Positions 11,173 through 24,782 of a stretch of 64,000 nucleotides of DNA are shown piece by piece (position 1 is the stretch's first letter; the number at the start of each line of letters is the position of its first letter). The stretch is from Phalacrocorax aristotelis (lineage: Eukaryota; Chordata; Aves; Suliformes; Phalacrocoracidae). The translations under genes were made by a program, and so were the position numbers. The stretch is taken from positions 219,066,610-219,130,609 of the forward strand of contig NC_134276.1 in NCBI RefSeq assembly GCF_949628215.1, written 5' to 3'. The notes beneath the pieces were generated by a model. It did not search any database, was not told the DNA's origin, and was given only the letters and a program-made list of their open reading frames with translations.

Positions 11173-12465
11173 AAAAAAATAATTCCAATTGTGACTTTCA
11201 TCCTGTGCTAAGCTTGGAGATAGCTGGGCTACCTCAAAGCCTGGCATCCTGGTACAGTGTGTCAAGCATACTTGCTGCAGGGATTCTCGCTTGCTGACAG
11301 GACCCAGGTTCACCACTGACAGAGGAGTACACCAGGACAGAGACTGAAAAAATGCGGTGAGCGCAGAACTGCCTTCAGATCATACTGCTATCTGTTTTTC
11401 TCTGCAGAATGTTTTCCATTCTTCTTGAGCCGGCAGTCACAACTTGTGTCATGTCAGAGTGCCACCCATGTAAATTACAGTGCAGTATCACCAAGTATCT
11501 ATTGTCTCTTTATGTGAAGTGTTGCAGGTGGGGGCTCACATCCAGTGGTGAATTACTTTAACAGAACCTGCTAAAAGTGTATAAGACTCTATTTTCCTAG
11601 AGGCATGTGCCAGAACACAAATGAAGCACCCAGTGTGGAAAGATACCTAGTAGTTGCCATCTTGCACCATGGTTAGTTTCTATTTTGTATAGGAAGCCTT
11701 TTCTTTGGAAAAAAAATCGTAATGTCTTAGGATTATTATCCTAGGCAAAGGGATCCCTTTTCTGCAGTTAGAAGGGAATAAACTCATTCTGCCACTTTTG
11801 TTCAAAGTTAATGGAGCTGTTGTATTCCTCTCTTAGCTTTCTGATCAGAGGAATGATATTTGTAGGTCCACAGGTGGAAGAAGTTAATTTTGTCAACTTA
11901 ATTTCATGTTTATTTGGCAGTTTTCATATGCCCTTATGGGCTCCTTTCCCTCCACAAGATGCACTTCTATGTGATGTGTTTTCAGTAAAACAGTCAGGAG
12001 TGGTCAAAAGGCACGTTAGGAATAATGAAGAAAGAGACTGAGAACACACTTCAGAGACTCGCACATATCCCAGCACCACTTGACTCCCTCACTGGCAGCA
12101 ACTGGACATCTATTGACAGCTCAACCATCTGTTACCTGGCATCAGCTCACTTCAGCACATAACAACTTGGTTTCTTAGCTATTTGCTCTGGATTTCATAA
12201 CTTTTCTGTTATTTTACTGACAGGTTTGAAGAATAGATGAAATGCAGAATGGAAATACTAAATAGCAATAGGGCCTCTGAGGTGGGTATGGTCTGAATTA
12301 TGGCCGTGCTGGGAGGAAGGAGAGGACTGACTTGCCACTCATGTACCCCACCCCCCCAGACCGCGCCCCCCCGTGCGCCCTCTGCAGCTGTGCTCTTGTG
12401 CAGCAACACCCTGGAGTCTTCACCCGTGATATACAGGCTCCACCACATGTGCCACATGTACCTGA
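11173..12465. other. Intergenic DNA, no gene found
   Basis: Unique-looking sequence without a convincing coding frame. A C-rich patch lies at about 12348-12377. Confidence 0.5.
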
Positions 12466-13035
12466 GTCACAGAATCATAGAAAGCTGGAGATTGGACAGG
12501 ACCTCTAGAGATTGTCTAGACCAAAACCCCTGTCTCAAAGCAGGGTCCCCTACAGTGGGTTTAAAAGACCTCGTTTTATCACCCTTACAGTTAAAAAAAA
12601 AAAAAAGTTTTCTTATGTTGAAGTGAAATTTCTAGTATTTCAGTTTGTGCCTGTTGCCTCGTCTATTCACTGTATACCAGAGGTTTTCCTTACTGCCTTG
12701 CATCAGATATTTATAAACATTGATAAATCCCTCTGAGCCTCCTCCTTTCAAGGCTAAACAGTCCCAGCTCTCATCCTCACCCCACAGGTCAGATGCTTAA
12801 ATCTCTTAATTATATTCATGCTGGACTCTGGTTTTGCCCAGGCTTTCTTGTACTGGGGAGCCTAGAACCAATCACAGTACTCTAGATGTGGTCTCACCAG
12901 TGCTGAACAGAGGGGAAAAGATCTCCCTCGACCTGTTGGCAGTGCTCTTACTAATGCAACTGAGGATGCTGTTGGCCACCTTTGCTACAAAGGTTCATTG
13001 CTGGCTCATGGTTAACTTGTTGCACTTCCCAAAAA
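12466..13035 (-). mobile_element. Old CR1 LINE, antisense
   Basis: GTCACAGAATCATAGAAAGC at the left is a reversed CR1 tail. The region then continues with interruptions through CTACAGTG, CTCTAGATGTGGTCTCACCAG and GATGCTGTTGGCCACCTTTGC, typical of reversed CR1 ORF2. An A-run at about 12593-12606 and weak similarity in the middle show it is old. Confidence 0.82.
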
Positions 13036-13479
13036 ACAAGTGTACTGTTGTAAAACCAGAAACTTCTCCAAGTCATGTTTCCCTACTTGTTTTGAGAGAT
13101 GCGTTCTTCCAGCTCAGGGATTCTTTCTCAAGCAAAAACCACCATCGCTTGTATCACAGCTCACTACAGCAATACTGCCAGCTCACTGTTAATGGTCTTC
13201 ATTTGTGCACAAATGCTTACTTTGGACACAGAGACAGGGAAAACAGTGCAGTTCAGGGTGGCAGGAATCTGCTTGCTGGATCCAACCCCTACCCAAAGCA
13301 TAGCTAGCTCCATAGTCAGGCAAAGCTGCTTTGGGCTGTATCCAGTCAGGTCTGGAAAACCTCTAAGGCCAGAGATCCCACAGCCTCTCTGAGACCCTGC
13401 TCCACTACTTAATCATCCTTGGAGTGACTGTTGTTCTTTGCATCCAGGTGGAAGAAAACCTCTTGAACTTCCAACTCTG

Positions 13480-14135
13480 AAACTTCTGAGGGTTTTGGTT
13501 CATGGTAAGCTCAATATGAGTCAACAATGTGTCCTGGTGGCCAGAAGGGCCAACTGTATCCTGGGGTGCGTTAGGTACAGTATAGCTAACTGGTCGAAAG
13601 AAGTGATTGTCCCATGGTACTTAACTGTACCTCAAGTCCTGTGTGCAGTTTTGGGCTCCACAATGTAAGAAGGATATAGAAATATTAGAATGTGTCCAAA
13701 GGAATGCAACAAAGATGGTGAAAGGAATAGAGGGCATGACTTATGAGGAGCAGGTGAGGATACTAGGTTTGTGCAGCTTAGAGGAGACTGAGATGACCTC
13801 ATTGCTGTCTACAACTTCCTCATGAGGAGGAGTGGAGAGGGAGATGCTGATTTATCTCTGGTGTCAGTGGTAAAACACAAGAGAATGGCTTAAGTCTGTG
13901 CCAGGGGAAGTTCAGATTGGATGTAAGGGAAAAGTTCTTCACTGAGAGGGTGGTCAAGCACTTCAACAAGCTCCCCAGGGAAATGGTCATGGCTCCAAGC
14001 CTGTCAGTGTTCAAGAAGCATTTGGACAATACCTATATATATGGTTTAACTTTTAGGTTGCCCTGTGTGGAGTCAGTAGTTGGACTCAATGATCCTTGTG
14101 GGTCCCTTCCCACTGAGAATATTCTATGATTCTTT
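13480..14135 (+). mobile_element. CR1 LINE, sense, 3' portion
   Basis: Contains ORF2-derived peptides in broken frames ([40 protein letters not shown]) and ends in CAATGATCC...GGGTCCCTTCCCACTGAG...TTCTATGATTC. The reading frame is disrupted and only the 3' part is present. Its 3' end abuts another CR1 in the opposite orientation. Confidence 0.88.
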
Positions 14136-14990
14136 GAACTTGAAACCTCCTGTCCGAATTTTGCCTGTTGCCTCTCATCCTCCCTCTGTGCCCCACTGTG
14201 ATGAGCCTGGCATTGTTTTCTTGATAACTTCCCCATAGATGCTGGAAGGCTGCTATTTGGTCCCCCCAAAGCCATTCCTTCTGCAGGCTGAACAAGCCCA
14301 GCTCCTTCAGTTGTCATTCACAGTGCAAGCGCTCCAGCCCCAACCATCTTGGTGGCTTCTCCACTGAACTCTTCTGAGTTTGTTGGTACATTCCTTGTTT
14401 TGGGGAACCCAGCACTGGTTGCAGTACCTGGATATGATCTCAGTAGTAGTGAGTAGAGGGCCATAACCACTTCCCTCAATCTACTCTCTTTGGTCTCATT
14501 CACATAGCCCAGGATGCTGCTGTCCACCTTTGCTGCCAGGGCATGCAGCTCACTCATGTCCGGCTTTCTGCCCACCAAGACCCCCCAGGGCCTTTTCCAC
14601 AGAGCTGCTGCCTGGTCAGGCATCCCTGGACTGTCTTGTTGCCAGGGGCTCTTCCTTCGCAGGTGCAGGACTTGGCGTTTGTCCTTCTTGAATTTCATGG
14701 GGTTCCCTCTGGCTCATTCTTCCAGTCTGTCCAGGTCCCTCTGGATGGCAGCCCTGCCCTTAAGCATATTGGCGGATCCCCTTGATTTGTTGTCACCCAC
14801 AAATTTGACAACAGTTCATTCTGTCATGTCTTTCATATCACTAATGAAGACGTCAAAAAGGACAGGTCCCAGGACAGATACCTGTGATGCTCTACTTGTC
14901 ACTGGCCTCCAGGTAGAGCATGACCCATTAACCACCACTCTAAACCTGATGATCCAGACAGTTTTACACCACTGCTTTCATTGATGTTTC
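14136..14990 (-). mobile_element. Old CR1 LINE, antisense
   Basis: Reversed CR1 sequence: CTTCTGCAGGCTGAACAAGCC, GGGAACCCAGCACTGGTTGCA, then the RT-region segment TGACATGAGTGAGCTG (on the minus strand) and the motif reversed as GTTGTCACCCACAAATTTGAC. No tail is present at its left end; it is joined end to end with the sense copy at 13480-14135. It reaches further into the ORF than most copies here. Confidence 0.85.
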
Positions 14991-15529
14991 TGTTGCTTTG
15001 ACATATACAAGCTGAATGCACTTTTCATCCTGCATTTTCTGCACACACTTCTACTGGCTGGGCATCCTGATTTGCCCTGGCTTTCTGTGGCCCTATCTGG
15101 CTCAGGAGCTTAGTGGGTTTTTTAATGGCAATGGTTCTCCCTGCTGGCTGCAATGGGTTTGTGCTCTGTTTTTTCCCTCTGTGATTTTGACCGTCACTGA
15201 TGCAGTTTCAATGGTACTAAAACTGTACTGTCCACTGCAGATGTCATCCAAACAGTAGTTCAAACAGATATAGTACAAACTGTAGCTCGGGCTTGTGTGT
15301 TCTCTTTTTCCTCTGAACATCCTTTTTTAAAAGTCTCCATGAGCAATGTTCTGTATGATTGTCTTATAAATACTACAGTTGTAACACTCAAACTTATTTA
15401 ACAGAGATTATAGTAAAACACCCTGTGTTTACTATGTTTTTCTACAACAATGCAGTCAAGTGTCCTGAGGTTCCTTTGTACCAGCCAGATGTTGCCATAC
15501 TGGAGTAGGTCTTGTGGAGTTCGTAGACA
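14991..15529. other. Intergenic DNA, no gene found
   Basis: No recognisable coding sequence or repeat was seen. Confidence 0.5.
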
Positions 15530-15905
15530 TGGTTGGGGCTGGAGCACAGGACATACAAGGAGAGGCTGAGACTGCTTTGTTCAGCCTGGAAAGGAGAAGG
15601 TGAAAGAGAGACCTTATTGTGGTCTGCAGCTGCCTAATGGGAGTGGGGAGAGGTGATGGGCACAGACTCTTCTCACAGTTGCATGCTGATGAGAAGAAGC
15701 AATAGGCACAAGCTGTAACAGGAGACATCCTTGCTGGATGTCAGAGAAAAAAAATCCTTCAGGCACTGAATGAAAGTCCTGAGAGGCCATGGACAGTCTG
15801 TCCTTGGAGATACTCAGCACTCACCCGGCCACAGCCCTCAGCAACCTGTGCTAATTGTTCCTGCTCTGAGCAGGGCTTGGACCAGGGGCTCCTTTCCACC
15901 AGTAT
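15530..15905 (+). mobile_element. Old CR1 LINE fragment, sense
   Basis: GAGGCTGAGACTGCTTTGTTC, AGAGAGACCTTATTGTGGTC and CAGCAACCTGTGCTAATTG resemble the CR1 ORF2 end and early 3' UTR. Frames are broken and the tail repeat is missing, so this is an old fragment. Confidence 0.75.
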
Positions 15906-18130
15906 TTCTGGAAGGAAATTCCCATCAGGTTTTATAAGAACAATATTTCATTTTTTTCCCATTGATTTCCTCAGGGAAAGGGTTTCCTCTGGGAATTTTT
16001 TTTTTGGCAGGTGAGTTGCCCTGTTATCCAGGCCAGGCAAGAAACAAGAATAAGCAAAATTTGGCATTTGCAGTTTAGCCTACCCAAGATAGGACAAAAG
16101 CCTCACACTGCATCTTGCGAGAGGATTACTGCCTGACCTTTTTTTTGTCTAACACTTGACAAGGAGGTTATTTGACTGAAGGAAATTGCATTGTCTCAAG
16201 CTTTTGTTCAGTTTAATAGACCACTTATGTTCATATTTCAGAAAAAAAGGCAATGAGGTTTGCACATATATGATCCAACTATAAAACTGGCCAAATCTGA
16301 CCTGATTTACTTGTGTTTGCATGGGCTAAGAGCATGCACAAACTCAAACACCATGATCAGACAAACGTAAAGTGACCCTGTGCTATCATCCCTGCATTGC
16401 AAGGTTTTGGGGCACACCTAAAACCTACACAGAGTCCTGGAAAATGGAAAGTGGAGTCCTGGCACCAGGCCCAGGGTCACCATTTCTCCTGGCCAACTGG
16501 TACTCAGAAAGTGATAAGGAAAGTGTTTCCTGTCACTACTGAGCAGCACTTTTGCCTAATGATTGCTACCTGGTACTTCCTGGACAGCTATGGCACCTGT
16601 TGCACCATCTCCATTCCTCCCTATTCCTATGGCCACCTCCATCCTCCTGCTGCACAGAGCCAGCCCTCCCAGGCTTCTTACTCAGGCGTTGCCCAGGGTT
16701 GGGCATCAAGTCTGCCCCAGGGGCCAATTAGTGCACTTTAAACAAGATGCTTTAAATAGAAGTCTGAACTTTGAGAGAGTTTTCTTGTTTCCAGTTTGTC
16801 CGCTTGGTACCCATTCCCCACAGATTTCCCTCCACAGAGGAAATGTCACTAGGGTTTCAGTGCCAATTACTAAAAGCCTAGAGCACTTGACTTCCTCACC
16901 TAGCATGTTTCTGTGAGACTTGTAAACAAGACACAAAGCGGGCTATTAAAAGTTTGAGGCAGTCACTCATGCAATAACTTTGAAGCTGTTTACATCTGCT
17001 GTAATCAATTGCATCATAATGTAGAAGAAGCAGAATGAGACATGTAGAAAGAATGTCTTTGTTCTATATAGACTTCCCATCTTTGAAATGTTCACACTCT
17101 AGGCAAAAAAATACAAAGTTGTTCAAGTATTAAAAGGAGAAAAAGGTAAATAATTTAACAGTGCTTTTGCAGTTAATATGAAATACCTGAATGACAGGAA
17201 GCCTTATGGAAGACATAAGTTACTGCAGCAGGAAATGCAAAGCTGAAGTTCCACGGCCATTTGTAATGCTGATTGTGCCTTCTTGCCCAAATTCCTGCTC
17301 TACTCTGAGCCAGTATATCTACACCATATATGTATACTAGAGCCATTTCAGATAGGTATGACAGATTGTTGTAGGTATGAAGGGCAGTTTGATATCCCTG
17401 GCTTTTACTGGGAGCTGCAGGTTCCTGACCCATTTGTGGAGTGGATGCATAGGGAGATATAGGTCCGTATTTAGTGCAAGACCTACTCCATGACTTACGT
17501 GGACCAGGTCACAGCTACACGTCTGGAGCAGGTACCACAACAGGTGCTGCAGCAAAAGCACATTGGCTAGGGCCACAGTGGCTGATCTAAGCACTGGAGA
17601 GACATCTCGCAATGTGAAGCTGGGCCAGAGTTTTTCATAGAAATGTATGTGTTACAGTTTTAGATATGAACTTGATTTACTGTTGGAGGAATTTAGCAGG
17701 ACTGTTTGTGGCAACACTGGAGGTCAGGACATAGCATGACTTGAGCAAATAGAGGGAGCACAGCACAAGCCCTTGAGAAAGGTTTTACAGGGAAAGACAG
17801 TGCTGCTGATTTGATAGCCAGGATTCAACAGAGACACCAGCACTGACTTCTTGACCTGGTTAGTTATACGTAATGTAACACAAGGACGATATAGACTCGC
17901 CTGTACTAGTCATTCTATGCTCTCTTTCATCAGTGGAGAGTGGTGGGTTTTGGGCAATTTGCCCGCTCTATCAGACTAGGGCATCTCAGCCTCATGGTCC
18001 CTCTGAAGACCAGTGCCAGGCCTGAGACAGTCTGAGCATCCCTGGAGTCTGCTTCCAACATCCACCATTTTCAAGCCTATTTTGCAGATATGCAGGTGTG
18101 CACCACTTCTGTTGTCAAGCAGGGCACAAG
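15906..18130. other. Intergenic DNA, no gene found
   Basis: Short open frames only, none with a recognisable domain. No tRNA-like fold or clear repeat was noticed. Confidence 0.5.
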
Positions 18131-18159
18131 CAATCCAGGAGGTTTCTGGGTATGGGGAG

Positions 18160-18300
18160 ACACTCTGCTGGACATGGTACTCACAAGAAAGAACTGGCCA
18201 GGCATGTAAAGGCTGAGGATAGCCTTAGATGCAGTGACCACAAGATGGAGGAGTTCAGAATCCTGAGAGGCAGGAGAAAGGCAAAAAGAGTGAGTGCCTG
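18160..18300 (+). mobile_element. CR1 LINE fragment from the endonuclease end of ORF2
   Basis: Translates to DSLRCSDHKMEEFRILRGRR, which resembles the CR1 endonuclease C-terminal block (GCSDHEMVEFRIL type). It is a rare internal piece, not the usual 3' end, so it was probably cut out of a longer element by later deletion. Confidence 0.65.
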
Positions 18301-18904
18301 AGGGCACTAATATGCCTTAAGGGTCCTGACCGGTCTTGCCTGGGACTTCCACGCACACTCTGCCCATGGGCTGAAGACCTCCATTTCAGCTCAGGCCTAG
18401 ACCTTAATCCCTGCTTTCATGGGCAAAACAATCTCAGCTGTAGGAATTTCAGTTAGTTTACTGCCAGTTAACATAAACTTTTAATTACTGATCCAGACAC
18501 TGCAGAAAAAACAAGATGACAAATAATTAAAGAAACACTTAGGGAAATATCTTTCCTCTCCTTTCCCAGACTCAGCTTAAGTCCAACACCTTTCTCCCCC
18601 CTCTTCCTAGCCTCAGCTCCCTTTGTTGTCCCTGCATGTTATGTTCCATTCCTCCCAGTACCTTTGGTGAGGTGATGAGCAGCACAGGAGGTTGGTGTCA
18701 GTGTGTTGGGCTTCCTTTTGCCACTCATTGCTTCTTAATCTTTTCTTTTGCTACTCTTTTCTTCTGGTTTACTCTGCTCAGTCATGGCACGCCCATGGGC
18801 TGCAGTCCCCTCAGGGGAGTGCTTGCTCCAGTGTGGGTCCTCCACAGTCTGCAGTTCCCCAGAAGTGTCCCTGATCTGGCATAGTTCCTCCCTGGGCTAC
18901 AGTC

Positions 18905-19075
18905 CCTTCAAGAAGAAATGGGCCAACTGGAATTTCATGAAGTTCAATAGTGGGAAATGCGAAGTCCTGCACCTGGGCAGGAAAAATTCTGTGTGCCAAT
19001 ACTCAGCTGGGGAGCCAAAGCAACTTTGGAAAGAAGTACCTGGGTGTCCTGATGGACACTATGCACTCAAATTTG
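18905..19075 (+). mobile_element. CR1 LINE internal fragment
   Basis: Encodes NFMKFNSGKCEVLHLGRKN and a following piece, the CR1 stretch just after the RT domain (KFNKGKCKVLHLGR type). Neither end shows a tail. Confidence 0.85.
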
Positions 19076-22000
19076 GGCATTTTGTTTAAAAATCTACTCC
19101 CTTAACACTTCACAAATTCATGGAGATTTGATTTCTCACTGGACCCCCCACCCAAGGGTAGGTGTGATATGTCTCAGTAGACCAGAGGAGGACAGAAACA
19201 TTAATATTTCTTCTCATAAAGGCTGTCCCAAAGACATTACCACATAAGATGGACTTGGATTAACCAGAACTAAATACCAAATTTCTGGCATCTGGCAAGA
19301 TTTCAGTATATTTTAATATTTGTGCCAAGTGTTGATGGTCTCAGCAAAGCCCTATTTCAAATATCAGTGTGGGAGCGGGTTTCTCTGGGTGCTGCCAGCA
19401 TGTGCCTTCAGCTAAAATCCTGGGAGAGTAGCCAGGCTATACTGTGCCACTGAGTTTCTGTATGAAACAAGGAACTGTTCATCATTGCCATAAGAGAAAG
19501 GTGTAATTTTGTAAACTCGCAAAGTCCTGTTGTCATGGTCCTGTCAGCCCAGTTTCCCTGAAAACATGCCCTTAGACTTACAGGGCTTGTAATTACTGCT
19601 ATTCATCTTTTACAACCTCAGACAACCTCTCCGACACGAGTTTTCCCCTCATTGAGGTCGTAGCTCCCTCTAGTGTCTATGCTGAATATCCACACAGGGT
19701 GTTGCTTGTGCTTTTCCTATTTTCCAAATGATGTTACTGCTCAGCTCCTCAACTCTTGACATTTCAGACAGAGCTCATTACAGGATCTGCGCCTATTGCC
19801 TGATCATCGGGAAGCAGAGGATGCAAAAAGACTGCAATAAAGCAATGCTGTGTTCCTCCTGCAGAAACAATCATGGCTCAGTCTTGACCTCCAGAATCAC
19901 TCCCTGTTGCAGTCTTCACATTTCCTGGGTTTCCCTCTTTACATTTCCATGGCACTATGTGGTGAACTCCAGCTAAACCTGCTGTTCCTATTGGGAATGG
20001 CTCCAGGCTCAGAGCAGGCAGCATTTACCCTGTATAAGTCCATGTAATCCTGCTGCCTAGCTCTTCAAAAATCACAGGACTCTACTTGGTGCCTTAGGTA
20101 AGTCCAAACAGAGCTGCTGCCAGATCACAGTCCCACCATGGCCATGTTCCCTCCTAGGCCCCTGGACCACCGCACTCTCCACTCCAGAGAACCCTGCACA
20201 GCCTGGGATATGTGGGCATGGTTATTGTAGATGGTGGGAGCACAGATGTGGTGCAGAAGCCATGCGGTCACCTTATGGCTGTTACCCACAGGTTTGTTGC
20301 TGCAAGTGTGGCCAATGGCCAGCGCTCCTCATTGCTACTTCACTGCTGGCGTTGGCCAGTGTAGGCACCTCATAGTCCTGCAACAAATAAAATGGGGTCA
20401 TGAACAAGGACTTAGGGCACAGGGACTGCAGCTTTCAGCCTCCCCAGCCAGCCAACCACCATCCCATGGCCCAGGGTGCCTGGCACTGTCAGTAGTGCTG
20501 CAGCCCAGGCACCCAAGAGCTGCCACAGGGCTGCAGCAGGAGTCCAGGGCTAGAGAACTCTGGCTGCTAGTCTGCACTTGGCACACCGTGGAACAGAACA
20601 GGCGATCAAGGTGGGTCCTGTGCCTGTCCTGTGGGCTCACATCCCACTTGTGCAGGCTGATTGGGGGAATGCTCCTCTGCTCCTGCCACTGAACAAGAGC
20701 TACCTCTGAAAGCCTCTCCCCCAGGGCTCTCGCAGGGTTAAAAGCCTCTCCTCCACTCGCAAGCCTCAAGCCTCGAGGACACACAGGCTTTTCCTCATGC
20801 AGGTAAGACAAGCTGGACAGCAGCTGGGGACATTGCTAGGTTTTCCCTCTTACCAAGCACTGGATGCCATTCATTGTTTGCCCTTGGACATGGAGGTAAG
20901 GGAGGGCTGGGAGGGCAGGACTGCTGCGCATGGTGGGGCAGGGCCTCACTCATGGTGGGACCCTCACAGGTCCTAGCGGCACACTACTTGGGGGGCAAAC
21001 CCAGTACTGGCACCCAGAGCTCCTGGGTGGTCTGGGCATGCAAGCAAGCTGTGGCTGCTGGTGATGTCTCAAACAAAATGATCCAGTCCTTCACAGGAGA
21101 AATTAATCCTGCATTGTTGCTGGCTCCCTCAGTCCAGCCATCACCTCAAACTGGGAGTGGACTGTTTGGTAACAGTCCTCACCTCCTACATTACCTCCCA
21201 TGGCTATATGCTCCAGGCTATCTTGTCGGCTCACCTGAGTGCAAATGGGATATGGTGGCTTGTTGAGGAAAGCCACATCCTTCTGCAGGAGCAGCTGTCT
21301 TCCCTGGGTGGGGACGGAGCACTTCTGGCCTCCTGTAGGACAAAAGGTGACATAATGCACCCCAAAATGCTGGAGCTATGCAGAAGTGCACAGTGGCAAC
21401 GTAAGGCACCCTGCTTCAGGGACTACACCAGAGCGGAGCTGGGTCTTATAGTGCATCACCATCAGAATGGTCAGGGGTGCCTTCCTTCTCCCAGGGGGAA
21501 ATGACAGAAACCAGCTGCCTCCCTAGCATTGATGGCATCAGTCCCCCCTCTTTGCTCCCCTATCCAGCCTTTCTGGACTGATCAGCAGTGGGTAAAGGTG
21601 TAGCTGCACTGGGAAATACTTGGTATGTCATTAGTTACCACAAGAAATTTCCTTCAGTGTAAGTGAGAGAGAGAAAAAAAGGAGAGGAGCTGAGGCAAGG
21701 TGGAGACTCTTTCAAGGCTCATTCCCATGGAATCCAAGGGAGAGTTTTCCTATCTGATGATATCTGAGAGCAAAGGGTATAAATCTGGCATTTCTTGTCA
21801 TGTGGCTGTGTCCACTGACTGCTGCATTGCTCCAGAGCATGGTGAAAAATTAGGATCATTCCTCTGCACGATTCTTGCAGCTGTACTGCAGCCCTGTAGC
21901 TCCATGCCTAATCCAGCCTGAATTTGTCAGTATGGGGAGACCATCATCTGCAGCTCTCCAGAACTCACTGTCCCTCCTGCAGTAGAACTAACAATTCCCT

Positions 22001-22714
22001 GCTGCTGCTGCAAATATGATAACTTACATGTCATCACTGTGTACCTATATCAAACCAAGGGCTCATTGGTAGCATGCGATGTGTTCACACACTCCTTGCT
22101 CGCCTGCTCTTATTTCCAAGTGTTGAGTCCCAGTTCGGAGCATAAACAGGTGGCTAACCCTTGCATGCCTAACATCCTACTATTAAATTTATTCTTATTT
22201 TTAAGCACTCTGCTACTGAGGTCCCTATGCCTCCTATGTAACAGGCAGGTCCCCACCTTCACTGGTGCTGGCTTCACCATAACTTGTCAGCAGACTCCTG
22301 CTGCTAGCTAACAGGTCAGTAGTAAAAGCAGCCAACAAGGTACTGGACAGAGCCTTCCCTTCTCACACTGATACCATGGAGGCACTTGTGCCCTAACAAA
22401 ACCACCAGCTGCCTTAGTGGTCTTAAAGTTCACATATATGTAATTTTGAATTTATACAGGTCGATGTGCAGATTATACAGCTTTGCAGGCAAGGACAGCT
22501 GGACACAGGAGGCAATTCCTAGGGAAGACTGCTGCAGTCTCTCCCTTCTCAGGCATCTGCTCCTGGATGCAACACTGGGCCAAACAAGTTTGGCCATTCT
22601 TGCATCACAATGCATGCAGCTTTGTCTGGGGGCTGGCTGGAGGAAGCGTGAGATATGAGAGTTCCAGAATATTGGATGATATAGCCTTATGTATCTGTCC
22701 AATGCATGCAAAAT

Positions 22715-22763
22715 GAGTAATAATAATAGTAGTAGTAGTAGTAGTAATAATAATAATAATAAA
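22715..22763. repeat. Compound trinucleotide microsatellite (AAT/AGT)n
   Basis: AATAATAATAG followed by repeated TAG units and then repeated AAT units. A clear compound microsatellite likely to be length-polymorphic. Confidence 0.93.
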
Positions 22764-23324
22764 GCAGCCTATTAAAGAATATGTTGATCTGCAAGACTGC
22801 CAGAGAGCTCAGCCAGGCAGTGGTCTCTCAGCCTGGTAGCACCCACATCCAAGATGGAGTAATAATTTTGGATGTCTTTATGCTAGACAAAGAAGAATTA
22901 ATCCTTTGGCTGAAAATTTTCCACTCAATATTAAAATAAAAAAAAACTTTAAAAGTGGAAAGTAAAAAAGAAATGAATCAGAACTTAGCTCTTCTATTTA
23001 GCAAACACCGATACTGATCACAGTGCATAAGCAGAAGCAAAGAGAAAATACTATTAGAATAAAGGGTCCTTTACCTGGAAGAGAAAGATCTGAGAATTAT
23101 GAATAAGACAGAGCTGACACTTGAGCAATTCCAACAGAAAAAAAACCTACACAATTTTTAATAGCACTTTGACAGTTTCTTGCAGTAAGTAGCTATGAGA
23201 AAAACTTCCAACAGAAGCCGTGAATTCTCCATTGCTCAACATTTTAAAATCATGAGTGAAATGTAGATACATGCTTTGGACAGAGAAATTAAAAACAGAT
23301 TAATGGGTATAAAGCAAGGGTACC

Positions 23325-23365
23325 AATGTTTTGTTCTGTTCTGTTTTGTTCTGTTTTTTTTGGGG
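23325..23365. repeat. (TTCTG/TTTTG)n low-complexity tract
   Basis: Repeats of GTTCTGTTCTGTTTTG followed by a T-run and GGGGG. Confidence 0.8.
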
Positions 23366-24746
23366 GAGGTGTCATATTCACTTTGGTCTTACATAATGGC
23401 AATGAGACCCTCCATAGCCATCAGGTGACATCTTTGATGTTTAGTAACTGGAGAGTGACATGAATTGATAGCTTGTCTGGGAACGCTGTCGAATCCTGAC
23501 CACAGGAGGTTTGTTTGAGTTACCTGTAAGGAAAAGCTGCTCACAACTGCCCAGTACTGAGGCAGGCAGGCTTTGTTTGTCAAGAACTCGGTCCTTGAGT
23601 TCAGTGATGTGCAATCCTCCATCGTCCCTCAGCCATATCCCAGTGCTGTCAGTGAGAGAAGCCAGCACTGGTCCCGCCACAGCTCCTGGCAAACACTTGC
23701 TCACCGATGGCCAGTACACTGTCCAGTTACCTTATTCTCTGATTCAGGAATAGTTTAGAGTGTTAACATCTACCGAGGCAATCAAATGGAGCCAAAGAGA
23801 AAGCTGCATAGGGAGAACAGGATTTTATTACACACGGCCCTAAGATCACCCATGGTTCCCTGAGGTGCCCTGTATTGTCATGCAGCCACAGTCTGCCCTA
23901 GTCCTTTCCAGCCCTGTTTGCCCCCTTATCATCATATTTGTGATCTTAACCCTCTCTGGATCCTTTTCCTCACCCAGCTGGGAGCAGCCTTTCGTTTCAG
24001 ACTGGCTGAGTGCAGTGCCTGTGTTGAGTGCTGGCTGGGACAGATCTGCACCCCAAGACAGGGTGATTGCAGGTGGTTTTTAACCTTTCTCTCAGCCCAT
24101 TTCTTCAGCAGCCTCGCAGAGGCTGTTGCACCAGGCAATATTTTTGCACCAAAGCACCTGGCCTACGTCTGCTGGGATTTGTAGTACTGGCATGGTGGGC
24201 AGCACCAGCTTTGGCCACGAGCACCCAGCAAGCACCACCTTCAACAGGCCTTGGCTGAGGTTTATGAGCAAAAACTGCTTCCCCATGCCTTGTCCATCAT
24301 GCGGACATGGTCATCATAGTTTCACATGCCAGTTGGCAAAACCCTTGTGTTGGGGTGAAAATTGAAATAGGATGATGGAAGGAAGGTCAGGAGGACCAGG
24401 CCAGTGGAGATCCCTGATGGCTTAAATTAGCTTGTGGCCTGACAAACAGTGTGGTGAGTCACCCTCAGTTGGAACCCGTGCTTTTTAAAGTGCTGATTAT
24501 CACAGAGAAAAGCCCCCCAAAAATGACAGAGCAGAAGACAGGATAAAGAAAACAAAATTTTTTAACTGGTGCAGGGTGATGCCACATCCCCAACCCAGTG
24601 ACTGGGGAAGAGGAAGCTTAGTGGCTGTGGCATCTAAGGAATGAGGTGACCATGTCTGGGGGTAGGGAAGCACTTAGCCTCCATAAGTGCAACCAGGAGG
24701 AAAAGAGAGACATGCTTGGTATACTCATCAAGACAGGGGGGTGGGT

Positions 24747-24782
24747 TGGCAGGAGAATCCAGGCTGGCAGGAGAACCCAGGC
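24747..24782. repeat. 18-nt tandem duplication
   Basis: GGCAGGAGAATCCAGGCT is followed directly by GGCAGGAGAACCCAGGCT, one base different. Confidence 0.8.

Noticed and set aside
20231-21504. Open frames with a faint OR-like look (SYITSHGYMLQAILSAHLSANG near 21190)
   Set aside because: Only one short stretch resembles a TM5/loop segment; no DRY, PMLNP or other OR motif follows in any frame, so it does not support a pseudogene call.
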